This document shows positions 9,262 through 17,956 of a stretch of 64,000 nt of DNA, one piece after another (position 1 is the first letter of the stretch; each line of letters begins with the position of its first letter). The position numbers and the translations under genes are program-made. The stretch comes from Bacteroidota bacterium (lineage in GTDB: Bacteria > Bacteroidota > Bacteroidia > Chitinophagales > Chitinophagaceae): assembly GCA_030706605.1 (NCBI GenBank), contig JAUZOE010000008.1, forward strand, positions 62,001 to 126,000, in the 5' to 3' direction. The notes beneath the pieces are model-generated. The model was not told where the DNA came from. It was given only the letters and a program-made list of their open reading frames with translations, and did not search any database.

Positions 9262-10314
9262 TTAGATTAATTCTTTGAGTTTTTTTTGCGCCTCTTTCCT
9301 GGCACGTTTCCAAATTTCATCCAGGTTTACAGTACCTCCATTTATAAGCCTACTTTCATCTGCCGCTTCCATAAAAGCACATATCTCTAATGTATCTTCT
9401 GCTTTTACAGGTACATTACCAGTTTGAAAAAATTGAATAATCTCTGTCAATAATGAATTATATCCTTCAAACGGTCCCAAAACAGTATTGCCATTTTCAC
9501 CATAAGCAGTACCTCCATACAAATGCTTTCCTGTGCGCGTACCACGGAAAGTACCTATACGTCCATCTTCCCATGTACCTACTGCCACATCAGTACCTTC
9601 AGTATGCACCCTCACCAGACTCTTGCAGCCTGTACCCATAACCGTATATAAAAGTTCTACCCCATGTATACCATACCAGAAAAAATCAGGATGCGTTTTT
9701 TCTAAAGTGCATGGGCTATAAGCATCAGCGCCCAATACTTTGCCTATTTTTCCATCGACTACCTCCTGGGCACTTGACATAAACCTTAGGGAAGAAGAAG
9801 AAAACACCGGTACTTTATAATGTTTGGCAACTTCAAAAATCGTAATAGCATCCGCCAGGGAAGCCGCAATTGGTTTATCAATAAACATGACCTTTCCCGC
9901 CTTCAATACAGGTATCGCCTGTTCCAGATGGCGTCGGCCATCATTGGTTTCTAATAGCACCACATCTACTTTTTCCAGCAATGCTGGTATGCTATCTACT
10001 ATTTCTACACCTCTCTTTTTTACTTCCTCAATGTATCCGGGGATACGCGATGTCGATGATTCTATGTCGAGACTGCCCTGTGGATAAGCAGCTACTATTT
10101 TATACCCGCCAAATTCTGGTGCTGCATCCGTTGCATTTAGTACTTTAGTGTACTCAACACTGTGTGATGTATCCAGGCCAATAATGCCAACTCTCTTTCC
10201 AACTGGCTCACGTCCCTTGGCAAACAAAGGGCTGACATTTCCCATAAACCCCAGACCGATACCTGTCACAGCAGTGGTTTTAATGAATTTGCGACGGTTG
10301 AAAGGTTGTGTCAT
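9262..10314 (-). CDS. Tat-exported Gfo/Idh/MocA family oxidoreductase
   Basis: A 350-residue NAD(P)-dependent sugar oxidoreductase-like protein with a twin-arginine leader (NRRKFIK at 6-12) and a Rossmann domain starting at KRVGIIGLDTSHS (40-52). The nucleotide loop is unusual: it lacks the normal GxGxxG and reads GIIGLDTSH, which suggests weaker or altered cofactor binding. FIDKPIA at 144-150 is the family EKP-type motif that contributes the catalytic Lys. The rest is the alpha/beta catalytic domain. Exported members of this family are common in Bacteroidota and Planctomycetes and carry their cofactor through the Tat pathway. It lies 150 bp upstream of the amidohydrolase gene in transcription order. 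Family is well supported; the exact reaction is not. Confidence 0.85.
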   Translation of the reverse strand: MTQPFNRRKFIKTTAVTGIGLGFMGNVSPLFAKGREPVGKRVGIIGLDTSHSVEYTKVLNATDAAPEFGGYKIVAAYPQGSLDIESSTSRIPGYIEEVKKRGVEIVDSIPALLEKVDVVLLETNDGRRHLEQAIPVLKAGKVMFIDKPIAASLADAITIFEVAKHYKVPVFSSSSLRFMSSAQEVVDGKIGKVLGADAYSPCTLEKTHPDFFWYGIHGVELLYTVMGTGCKSLVRVHTEGTDVAVGTWEDGRIGTFRGTRTGKHLYGGTAYGENGNTVLGPFEGYNSLLTEIIQFFQTGNVPVKAEDTLEICAFMEAADESRLINGGTVNLDEIWKRARKEAQKKLKELI

Positions 10315-10714
10315 AAATGTTTGGTTTAAAAGTTAATATATTAATTGAGTTAATTACATGAAATCTCCTATTTGCTAAATGCTTTTTCTAATCTTTCTGT
10401 CGTTGTATAATATTTTGCCAGCATCGCAAATATTTCCCATTCCTGCATATTTCTTCACGCAGATAGTGTAGATATTTTTTTACAACAAGTGAAAATTGTT
10501 GTTCAATATCCATCTTTAGATTTTTAGGAATCACTTCTTCTCATCCTCCTTTACTTTTCTTCAAAGCCAGTCCCGGATAATTGACTTAAAAGATCCGAAC
10601 ATCTCTTCCCTTCCTATTCAGTGCCATTTGCTTCTCCATTGATATAAGACACTTTATCAACTATCATTTTTTTACCCTAGCTCATATCTTTTATTGAAAA
10701 TTTAAAACTTATAT
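10315..10714. other. 400-bp gene-free gap with a possible coding remnant
   Basis: No intact gene is visible. On the minus strand, 10368-10448 holds a short open tail (ATG at 10446-10448) that reads MQEWEIFAMLAKYYTTTERL and a few more residues before a TAG, with coding-like composition. The neighbouring frame just upstream (10449-10500) also looks protein-like (VVKKYLHYLREEI), but the two are out of frame and interrupted further up. This may be the decayed end of a gene once between the two oxidoreductases, or chance. Confidence 0.3.
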
Positions 10715-11782
10715 TCAAATATTACTCTGTGTCAATTTCACCATCTTGCCCAATCGGGCACTTTCATAAATAGCACTTATAATCTCAACTGATTTACGAC
10801 CTTCTTTTCCGTCTACTAAAGGCGTACCATTAGTTTCAATGGCATGAATAAAGTCTTCTATCTGCTTTTGATGCCCCACAAAACTTATATCAGCAGGATT
10901 AGATGCCCCTCCTCCATGTGAAATAGTACCTTGCTGCATTGTATTTCTTATATTCTCATCTTCTTTTCTTTCCTGTTCAAATTGCCATTGTATCAAATGG
11001 TCTCCTTCTAAAATTGCAGTACCACTGGTACCCATTATTTCTACACGTTTAAGCGCACCAGGGAAAACGCTCGTCGAACATTCGATAGTTCCTAAGGCGC
11101 CGTTCATGAACTTCACGGTAGAGACTATAGTATCTTCCACTTCAATATTTTTATGCCGGATATTGGCAGATACAGATTGAACTGATTCTACAGGCCCCAT
11201 ATACCATTGTAATAAATCTACGGAATGAATACCCTGGTTCATTAATGCGCCGCCACCATCATATTTCCATGAACCGCGCCACTTGCCTGACTGATAATAC
11301 TCAGCGCTCCTACTCCACTTTACATAGGCATCGGCCAATACTAGTTCTCCAAACCGATTTTCATCTATGGATTTTTTTAATTGCATGCTTGCTTCATAAA
11401 AACGGGAAGGGAAAATAACTCCTGTTTTTACCCCTGCTTGTTGAGCGGCTTCAATTATTTTATCACATCTTTCAACAGATATTTCAAGAGGCTTTTCAAT
11501 CAGGCAATGCTTACCTGCTTTAATGCTTGCGACTACCGGCTCAAGATGAATTCCTGAAGGAGTACAAATACAAATGATGTCTATTTCAGGTTGACTCAAC
11601 ATTTCATCTAAAGTATCATAAGCCTCACAGTTATGCTTGCCTGCAAATTGATCTGATTTGATTTTATTAATACTATAAATGCCTAATAGTCGTGCGGTTT
11701 TTATTTCTGCAATGGCTCTTGCATGGAAATGAGATATCATTCCTGCGCCTACTATTCCAAAACCAAAATTTTTGCTTTCCAT
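10715..11782 (-). CDS. Cytoplasmic Gfo/Idh/MocA family oxidoreductase
   Basis: A 355-residue protein with no signal peptide. The Rossmann motif GIVGAGMISHFHARA begins at residue 9 and is a proper GxGxxS/H loop, unlike the exported relative downstream. The catalytic IEKP motif is at 95-98, followed by the GVIFPSRFYEA segment and the GGALMNQGIHSVDLLQW stretch that is typical of the C-terminal (GFO_IDH_MocA_C) domain and supplies catalytic Asp/His. It should oxidise or reduce a sugar or inositol using NAD(P). It is 96 bp from the symporter gene, so the imported substrate is its most likely target. The pairing of one cytoplasmic and one exported oxidoreductase suggests two stages of oxidation. 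Confidence 0.9.
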   Translation of the reverse strand: MESKNFGFGIVGAGMISHFHARAIAEIKTARLLGIYSINKIKSDQFAGKHNCEAYDTLDEMLSQPEIDIICICTPSGIHLEPVVASIKAGKHCLIEKPLEISVERCDKIIEAAQQAGVKTGVIFPSRFYEASMQLKKSIDENRFGELVLADAYVKWSRSAEYYQSGKWRGSWKYDGGGALMNQGIHSVDLLQWYMGPVESVQSVSANIRHKNIEVEDTIVSTVKFMNGALGTIECSTSVFPGALKRVEIMGTSGTAILEGDHLIQWQFEQERKEDENIRNTMQQGTISHGGGASNPADISFVGHQKQIEDFIHAIETNGTPLVDGKEGRKSVEIISAIYESARLGKMVKLTQSNI

Positions 11783-11878
11783 AATTAAAATTTTAAGATT
11801 ATCGCTTCTGTTTTTCCTGTAATGCAGTCAACCACTTTATCTTCTTCTCTGTCATTTTTTTTTGAATAAATAGTTCTT

Positions 11879-13345
11879 CTACGTTGTCTTTTTAAGAGCT
11901 GCAAGCAGATCCTTTACTTTAGCGGGTTCTGCTTTGGTTGCCAATCCTATTCCAATAAATATAACACCTGAAACAATTGTAGGCATCCCCACCTCAAAAG
12001 CTAGACTGTGGGTATTCATGTCTTTAGTAATAATAAATGTTATGACTCCTGCAATAATAGAAGCAATAGCTGCTTTTGGCCCGCATTTTCTAAATATTGG
12101 AAGAAGTCCCAATAATAAGGGCAATGAAGTTGGGCCCAGCAAAGCCCCAAACCATTTAACAATCAAGCCCAAAACTCCACCAAAACGTTCATAGTTTAAT
12201 GCAATAACAAGAGTAGCCAGCGTAAAGATAAAAGTAGTAATACGCGCAGTACGAAGCGAATGCCTGTCATTAAGAAATTTATTGGAAACAACCGGTAATA
12301 TGTCTCTTGTAATCACTGCAGCAATCGTATTCACATCAGAAGACGTCATACCCATAGTGGCTGCAAACAATGAAGCAATCACCAAACCTATCATCCCCTG
12401 TGGCAATATCTTTAACATTAATAACCCATAGGATTCACTGGGATTTTGAAGCCCGGGCAAAATAATAGGGGCTGCCCACATTGGAAAAAATAATATCAAT
12501 GGCCAGATTAAATATAATATTCCTGATAGGCGGGCGGCATTGGAGGCCTGCTTTTCATTGGGAGAAGAGATATACCTGGTAGCAAGGCTCCAACTGCCAC
12601 CATTATAACTTAAAAAATAAATTAAAAACATAATGACCACAAAGGCTGCAGTATAAGGATCATTGAACAATTGACTATGCTCAGGTGGGAGTTGCTTCCA
12701 TATTCCTGTAATTGAACCCCAACTACCTAGATGCTTAACTACTAAAACGAACATGACCACTCCGCCGAGAACCTGAACAATAAATTGAATAAGATCTGTA
12801 ATTATTACTCCCCAAAGCCCTCCAAAAGTAACATAGATTAAAGTGACGACTCCCGAAACAAGAATACCTGTAGTCATTGGGATACCTGCAACCACATGGA
12901 GCAAAATACCAATAGCCGCCCATTTAGCACCCACATCAAATACTTTCAACAATACGCCGGCCCATGCGATGATTTGTTGTGTTAACATATTGTATCTTAT
13001 CCTGAGATATTCGAGCGGAGATTGTATCTGAAAATTCTTTCGGAGCCTAACCCAGTAAACAGGAAATATTTTAGCGCTCGAAATAATAGCAACACCAACA
13101 GGAAAAGCCCACCATATGTACATCGTGAAACCGTGCGTATACGCTACAGCAGCATAGGCAACAAAAACAGCCCCACTGTGTCCTGACACATGATGAGAAA
13201 TACCTGCTAACCACCAGGGCAATTTTCCTCCTGCAACAAAATAATCTTCAGAATTTTTGCTCTTAAAATAGGACCAAACACCTACTACAACCATACATAA
13301 AAAAAAGAGAATAATAACAACTATATCGAGTTTGTTGTAAGTCAT
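11879..13345 (-). CDS. Sodium:solute symporter (SSS family)
   Basis: An inner-membrane Na+-coupled transporter of 488 residues, the usual size for 13 transmembrane segments. The first helix is IVVIILFFLCMVVVGVWSYF, followed by the SSS signature SEDYFVAGGKLPWWLAG. The TFGGLWGVIITDLIQFIVQ stretch near residue 180 is the family's conserved helix with the Asp-Gln pair. TSSDVNTIAAVITRDI near residue 340 is the region that in studied members lines the Na2 site. It is the first gene of the seven-gene minus-strand run, so it probably imports the sugar or sugar derivative processed by the oxidoreductases. Which solute it carries cannot be told from sequence. Confidence 0.92.
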   Translation of the reverse strand: MTYNKLDIVVIILFFLCMVVVGVWSYFKSKNSEDYFVAGGKLPWWLAGISHHVSGHSGAVFVAYAAVAYTHGFTMYIWWAFPVGVAIISSAKIFPVYWVRLRKNFQIQSPLEYLRIRYNMLTQQIIAWAGVLLKVFDVGAKWAAIGILLHVVAGIPMTTGILVSGVVTLIYVTFGGLWGVIITDLIQFIVQVLGGVVMFVLVVKHLGSWGSITGIWKQLPPEHSQLFNDPYTAAFVVIMFLIYFLSYNGGSWSLATRYISSPNEKQASNAARLSGILYLIWPLILFFPMWAAPIILPGLQNPSESYGLLMLKILPQGMIGLVIASLFAATMGMTSSDVNTIAAVITRDILPVVSNKFLNDRHSLRTARITTFIFTLATLVIALNYERFGGVLGLIVKWFGALLGPTSLPLLLGLLPIFRKCGPKAAIASIIAGVITFIITKDMNTHSLAFEVGMPTIVSGVIFIGIGLATKAEPAKVKDLLAALKKTT

Positions 13346-13636
13346 TTATCAATTTTTGATCGTTTGTAAATTAGAGTTGTTTAATCAAAAGCTAAAAATA
13401 TTAATAATTAAGTATGGCCCATTTATAAATAATGGTGATAACAATTAATAACAATTAGAAGAAAGTGAAAAGTAACTCAAATCAGCATTTCTAATTCAGA
13501 TGAAGTATCAACATGTTAATCCATCCCTGAAAAAGAATTCAATATACATCAAAGATGTTTATTTTTAATAAATGAGTGCACAGTGAGTTAACACACAAGA
13601 TATTCAGAGAAAAAAACATTTTACGAGAATAAAAAT

Positions 13637-13657
13637 CTGCCTTAAAAATTAAGGCAG
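13637..13657 (-). terminator. Terminator-like hairpin downstream of groESL
   Basis: CTGCCTTAA / TTAAGGCAG form a perfect 9-bp stem with a 3-base loop. In minus orientation it is followed by ATTTTTATT, so it could be a backup terminator behind the stronger one at 13753-13784. Confidence 0.45.
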
Positions 13658-13752
13658 GGCATTTGTAGTATCTGCAGGCTTCATTCTTTTAGCCTTTTTT
13701 AAAAAACATCTCGGGGATACAATTATAGAAGTTCTATAGAAACAGAAAATAA

Positions 13753-13784
13753 AAAAAGGTATCTCATAAGAGACACCTTTTTTA
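13753..13784 (-). terminator. Intrinsic terminator of groES-groEL
   Basis: In minus orientation AGGTGTCTC pairs with GAGATACCT across a TTAT loop, extended by flanking A/T pairs and followed by a U run. The single non-Watson-Crick pair is G-U only in the minus-strand RNA, which agrees with the groEL direction. Confidence 0.8.
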
Positions 13785-13822
13785 TTTTACATTTTAGCCG
13801 AATACTTAAAATAGATAACGGA

Positions 13823-15469
13823 TTAATATCCACCCATATCACCCATTCCACCTCCCATTCCACCACCTTGAGGCATTCCGGCTTTATCTTTTTCAGGCTT
13901 ATCAGAAATTACACATTCAGTAGTTAATAACATTCCTGCTATAGATGCAGCATTTTCTAATGCAATACGGGTAACTTTTGTAGGATCAATTACACCTGCA
14001 GCCAGTAAATTTTCATAAACTTCTGTGCGGGCATTGAAACCATAATCTTTCTTACCTTCTTTGATTTTTTGTACAACAATGCTTCCTTCTATACCGCTAT
14101 TAATAACAATCTGGCGAAGAGGTTCTTCTACAGCGCGCCTTACAATCTGGATACCAGTCGTTTCATCTTCGTTTTCCCCTTTCAGATTTTCCAAACTCTC
14201 AATAGCACGAATATAAGCAACACCACCACCAGGAACAATTCCTTCCTCAACTGCAGCTCTTGTAGCATGAAGGGCATCATCTACCCTATCCTTCTTTTCT
14301 TTCATTTCTACTTCAGATGGAGCACCTACATAAAGTACGGCAACGCCTCCGCTTAATTTAGCAAGACGTTCCTGCAATTTTTCTTTATCGTAATCAGAGG
14401 TAGTGCTTTCAATCTGGGCTTTAATCTGGTTCACTCTTGCAGCAATATCTTTTTTAACACCCTTACCACCAACAATCGTAGTATTATCTTTATCAATAGT
14501 TACAGCAGTTGCTTCACCTAAATGAGTAAGATCAACACCATCCAATTTATAACCTTGATCTTCGCTAATAACAGTTCCTTTAGTAAGAACTGCTAAATCC
14601 TGAAGCATTTCTTTTCTACGATCGCCAAATCCAGGAGCCTTCACAGCAGCTACTTTTATGGTACCACGCAACTTATTAACTACTAATGTTGCTAGTGCTT
14701 CGCCTTCAAGATCTTCTGAAATAATTAATAATGGACGGCCACTTTGAGCTACTTTTTCAAGGATATGAAGAATATCTTTCATGGCTGATATTTTCTTATC
14801 ATAAATAAGAATGTAAGGATTCTCAAGATCAGCTTCCATTTTTTCACTGTTAGTAACGAAATATGGAGACACATAACCTCTATCGAATTGCATACCTTCT
14901 ACCACTTCAACAGTTGTATCAGTTCCTTTTGCTTCTTCAACAGTAATAACACCCTCTTTACCAACTTTAATCATAGCCTGTGCAATCAATTTTCCAATTG
15001 ATTCATCATTATTAGCCGAAATTGAAGCAACCTGTTCAATTTTATTAGTATTATCACCAACGGATACAGATTGTTTTTTCAAATGCTTTACCACAGCAAT
15101 AACTGCTTTATCAATTCCACGCTTTAAATCCATTGGATTGGCACCTGCAGCAACGTTCTTCAAGCCTTCGCTAATGATAGACTGAGCAAGAACAGTAGCA
15201 GTTGTGGTACCATCACCAGCAACATCTGCAGTTTTGGAAGCTACTTCTTTTACCATTTGAGCTCCCATATTTTCAATAGGATCTGAAAGTTCAATTTCTT
15301 TAGCAACCGTTACACCATCTTTCGTAACTGATGGAGCTCCAAATTTCTTTTCAATAACTACGTTTCTGCCTTTTGGGCCGAGAGTTACTTTCACAGCATT
15401 CGCAAGTGTATCTACGCCCTTTTTCATTTTATTACGGGCTTCAATATCAAAAAATATTTGTTTTGACAT
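13823..15469 (-). CDS. groEL: Chaperonin GroEL (60 kDa)
   Basis: A 548-residue group I chaperonin subunit that forms the double-ring cage and folds proteins with ATP and GroES. Near-complete similarity to the family is visible: start [19 protein letters not shown], the ATP-binding loop [16 protein letters not shown] followed by [14 protein letters not shown], the [15 protein letters not shown] phosphate loop, [11 protein letters not shown] near residue 413, and the C-terminal Gly-Met-rich tail ending in GGMGDMGGY. Nothing is missing. It follows groES by 34 bp on the same strand and ends in a strong terminator, so the two genes form the usual bicistronic operon. Confidence 0.98.
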   Translation of the reverse strand: MSKQIFFDIEARNKMKKGVDTLANAVKVTLGPKGRNVVIEKKFGAPSVTKDGVTVAKEIELSDPIENMGAQMVKEVASKTADVAGDGTTTATVLAQSIISEGLKNVAAGANPMDLKRGIDKAVIAVVKHLKKQSVSVGDNTNKIEQVASISANNDESIGKLIAQAMIKVGKEGVITVEEAKGTDTTVEVVEGMQFDRGYVSPYFVTNSEKMEADLENPYILIYDKKISAMKDILHILEKVAQSGRPLLIISEDLEGEALATLVVNKLRGTIKVAAVKAPGFGDRRKEMLQDLAVLTKGTVISEDQGYKLDGVDLTHLGEATAVTIDKDNTTIVGGKGVKKDIAARVNQIKAQIESTTSDYDKEKLQERLAKLSGGVAVLYVGAPSEVEMKEKKDRVDDALHATRAAVEEGIVPGGGVAYIRAIESLENLKGENEDETTGIQIVRRAVEEPLRQIVINSGIEGSIVVQKIKEGKKDYGFNARTEVYENLLAAGVIDPTKVTRIALENAASIAGMLLTTECVISDKPEKDKAGMPQGGGMGGGMGDMGGY

Positions 15470-15503
15470 AATTGTATGTATTTATTAATTTTTTAAAGAT
15501 GAA

Positions 15504-15803
15504 TTAACTAAGTTTCATTAAAATATCTGAAGCGCGCATAATAAGGTAATCTACCCCATCAATATTAATTTCAGTACCACCATATTTTCCATACATTACA
15601 GTATCCCCTGATTTTATTTGCATAGGGATGAGGTTTCCTGTTTGTTCTGCATATTTTCCTTTACCCACAGCAACTACTTTACCTTTTTGAGGTTTTTCTT
15701 TTGCTGTATCTGGAATAATAATTCCACCAGCACTTTTTTCTTCAGCTGCATTTGGTTTAACCAGAACTCTGTCATCAAAGAGTTCAAAAGTTGTTTTTGC
15801 CAT
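15504..15803 (-). CDS. groES: Co-chaperonin GroES (10 kDa)
   Basis: A 99-residue lid subunit of the GroEL cage. It shows the family pattern: [20 protein letters not shown] near the N-terminus, followed by the mobile-loop region and [19 protein letters not shown], then [14 protein letters not shown] and the C-terminal [10 protein letters not shown]. First gene of the groES-groEL operon. A good -7 box (TACATTTG, minus strand) lies about 36 bp before its ATG. No CIRCE inverted repeat is visible upstream, so HrcA control of that type is not supported here. Confidence 0.98.
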   Translation of the reverse strand: MAKTTFELFDDRVLVKPNAAEEKSAGGIIIPDTAKEKPQKGKVVAVGKGKYAEQTGNLIPMQIKSGDTVMYGKYGGTEINIDGVDYLIMRASDILMKLS

Positions 15804-15838
15804 AATTGTTAATTTATTTTAATTTATTATTTGGTTTG

Positions 15839-15846
15839 CAAATGTA
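15839..15846 (-). promoter_or_regulatory. -7 promoter box of groES-groEL
   Basis: Minus-strand TACATTTG matches TAnnTTTG exactly, followed downstream by a leader of about 30 bases before groES. A TTTG at 15862-15865 (minus) could be the -33 element but is about 4 bases closer than usual. Confidence 0.5.
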
Positions 15847-15999
15847 CACGAATAATTGTACCAAAGAATTTTATCCGTTTTGTTGGCAGTCTTTATAGAA
15901 ACTTGGCAGATTTGCCGGGTACAAATCGGTCAAAATTTCACTATTTGTTTTTTAGGGGTTCTTAAATCTGTCTAAAAAAAGATGTTTTAGGCATTTAGA

Positions 16000-16581
16000 T
16001 TAAATAATACCCCACTTTTGTTTCAGGTTTTGCAAATCGTCATCAGATAATCGTGAATTGTCATAATGTCCCTTTTCATTTTTCTGCCGAAATGCTTCAT
16101 ATAAAGTTACTGCACAGGCTACCGAAATATTTAGTGACTTAATAATACCTACCTGTGGTATTACAAAATCACCATCTCCATATTTCCTGATCTCGTCACT
16201 CACACCATAAGTTTCATTCCCAAAAACCAAAGCAACAGATTGGGTAAGATTAATTTTAAAAACATCTGATGAATTTTCACCAAGGCAAGAGGTATATATT
16301 TTTTGATACTTCCTCCTGATTTCTGCAAAGCAGGTTTCTGCATCAGTATATTGATTAACATTCAACCATTTTGCCGCTGTTGAAGAACTTCTATAGCCCC
16401 ACTTTTTATGTGGTGGGATGCGGTTATTTAGAATATAAATATCCTGAATACCCACCGCATCGCAAGTGCGCATCACTGCAGAAATATTGTGTGGATCAAA
16501 GACATTTTCTAATACAACAGTAAGATCGGGCTGACGATGATTTAAAACAGACGTTAGTCGATGATGGCGTTCCGGTGTCAA
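16000..16581 (-). CDS. trmH: tRNA (guanosine-2'-O)-methyltransferase, TrmH family
   Basis: A SPOUT-fold methyltransferase of 193 residues that would methylate the ribose of G18 in the tRNA D-loop using S-adenosylmethionine. The start TPERHHRLTSVLNHRQPDLT and the VVLENVFDPHNISAVMRTCD motif (with the conserved Asn and Arg) match TrmH; the knotted SAM site is in ALVFGNETYGVS (about 129-140) and IPQVGIIKSLNISVACAV (about 152-169). The C-terminal LSDDDLQNLKQKW extension is also TrmH-like. The start codon is TTG: the reading frame has an in-frame stop 24 bases before it and no ATG, and the TTG corresponds to the family's usual start. Stands alone with its own promoter box. Confidence 0.88.
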   Translation of the reverse strand: MTPERHHRLTSVLNHRQPDLTVVLENVFDPHNISAVMRTCDAVGIQDIYILNNRIPPHKKWGYRSSSTAAKWLNVNQYTDAETCFAEIRRKYQKIYTSCLGENSSDVFKINLTQSVALVFGNETYGVSDEIRKYGDGDFVIPQVGIIKSLNISVACAVTLYEAFRQKNEKGHYDNSRLSDDDLQNLKQKWGII

Positions 16582-16624
16582 GTAAATAATTTTAAATATT
16601 GTTCATTTTTAAAAATTGCAAATG

Positions 16625-16632
16625 CAAATTTA
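16625..16632 (-). promoter_or_regulatory. -7 promoter box of trmH
   Basis: Minus-strand TAAATTTG matches TAnnTTTG, placing the transcript start roughly 35 bases before the TTG start codon. Confidence 0.4.
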
Positions 16633-16828
16633 CCATTCAAATAATTTATTGGTAAAATTTAAATTGGCTTTGGCTTTAAAAAACGGTACTTTGATATTTG
16701 ATAATTAAAAAATTATACATAATAACTATATTTTTTTAACAGGACAATTTCTCTTAGTTTATTTTCATAATCTCATAATTTTAAATACTGTTTGACACTT
16801 AAAAATAATCTTTAGATTGCTTTACAAA

Positions 16829-17956
16829 ATGTTCCAAAAATATAATAACACAAAATTTCTCCTTCTTAATATTTTTAAAAGTCTGGCCTTTGGCATTCTT
16901 TTGATTATCCCGACAACTATTTGTTCAGCACAGAATCAAGGTATTCCCAGGGATGGAAAGTTACTGAGAAGTGAATTGTGGCGACCTTTTGATGTCAATA
17001 CAGCTAAAGGCGATTTTTTTGTTTCGCCCAAAGGGAATGACAATTGGTCGGGTACACTTCCTGAACCAAATACCACCAATACTGATGGCCCATTTGCCAC
17101 GATTATGCGGGCCAAAAGCGCTGTTCGCGAATTAAAAGCTAAAGTTTATCTACCCAAAGGAAAGGCTATTGATTCCCGTTATGTGGGGACAGCTTATCCA
17201 TTCTCGAAAGGGAAAGACATAGTAGTATTGATCCGACAGGGGTTTTATTCCCTGGCAGAGCCGTTGGTTTTCACTCCCGAAGATGGCGGAGAGCGGGTGG
17301 AAACCAACTTACCATCCGGCGCTTTTGAATGGCACCATTTACGCGACAATTATGTGACCTACGCCGCTTATCCCGGAGAAAATCCGGTTATTTCGGGAGC
17401 GATTTCAGTAACTGGCTGGAAAAAAGAGGGCAACGTTTGGGTGGCACCATTCAATCATGGAGATGTATCTGCGCTGATCGCAAACGGCAAAAAACAGACC
17501 CTGGCCAGAACCCCGAATTCAGGATATTTCACCCTCCGACAAACACCTGCTTCATCATCGGAAATCCCCTTCAAACAAGGGGATATCAAATCCTGGAAGG
17601 ATATGCAGAACAACCGGATCAACATCCTTTTGCGTTGGAGAACGGCGTATAATTCAATTGACAAAATTGATGAGAAGAATCAGATTGCATATTTAAAGAA
17701 TCCTGAAAACGGACCTGACAACAACAATGGTCTCTTGGTAGTACCACCTCGCTATTTTGTCGAAAATGTGAAAGCATTGCTTGATACTGCCGGGGAATGG
17801 TTCTTTGACAAAGAGAAAAAAAAATCAGTTATATTCCGGCAGACGGCATTTCAGATCCTAATCACGCAGATATTTCGGTGCCGCAGATTAACCAATTGGT
17901 TCAACTTAAGGGAGACAAAAATCATCCTGTTCGAAATCTCCGGTTTTATGGATTGA
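16829..17956 (+). CDS. Secreted parallel beta-helix protein, N-terminal part (frameshifted gene)
   Basis: Open from the ATG at 16829 (an upstream in-frame TTG at 16817 is less likely because the ATG gives a cleaner signal peptide). The product has a Sec signal ending at CSAQ near residue 36, then FFVSPKGNDNWSGTLPEPNT and DGPFATIMRAKSAVRELK, the standard N-terminal cap of right-handed beta-helix (pectate-lyase-like) glycan enzymes. The match to this family ends at the nine-A run 17816-17824; the last roughly 40 codons are out-of-frame noise. Adding one A would join it to the next open frame and give one protein of 1025 residues. Treat 16829-19905 as a single gene, either broken or mis-sequenced. 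Confidence 0.8.
   Translation: MFQKYNNTKFLLLNIFKSLAFGILLIIPTTICSAQNQGIPRDGKLLRSELWRPFDVNTAKGDFFVSPKGNDNWSGTLPEPNTTNTDGPFATIMRAKSAVRELKAKVYLPKGKAIDSRYVGTAYPFSKGKDIVVLIRQGFYSLAEPLVFTPEDGGERVETNLPSGAFEWHHLRDNYVTYAAYPGENPVISGAISVTGWKKEGNVWVAPFNHGDVSALIANGKKQTLARTPNSGYFTLRQTPASSSEIPFKQGDIKSWKDMQNNRINILLRWRTAYNSIDKIDEKNQIAYLKNPENGPDNNNGLLVVPPRYFVENVKALLDTAGEWFFDKEKKKSVIFRQTAFQILITQIFRCRRLTNWFNLRETKIILFEISGFMD
17816..17824 (+). repeat. Poly-A tract at the frameshift point
   Basis: Nine A residues following GAG. Ten would restore the frame as KKKISYIPADGISDPNHAD, exactly the sequence expected for the family at this point, running into the downstream open frame. Confidence 0.85.

Larger units (their letters stand above)
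13346..13822. other. 477-bp gap between groEL and the symporter operon
   Basis: It holds the groEL terminator (13753-13784), a second hairpin (13637-13657) and, nearer the symporter, AT-rich DNA that presumably contains the promoter of the seven-gene run. No start-to-stop reading frame of convincing composition was found. A near-match to the -7 consensus (TAGCTTTTG on the minus strand, with one extra spacer base) lies about 40 bp before the symporter ATG, too weak to call. Confidence 0.5.

Noticed and set aside
14069-14356. 95-codon open frame antisense to groEL
   Set aside because: It lies fully inside the intact groEL gene, has no recognisable protein features and no promoter; a by-product of groEL codon use.
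15804-15999. CIRCE-type operator before groES
   Set aside because: The TTAGCACTC-N9-GAGTGCTAA inverted repeat is not present on either strand.
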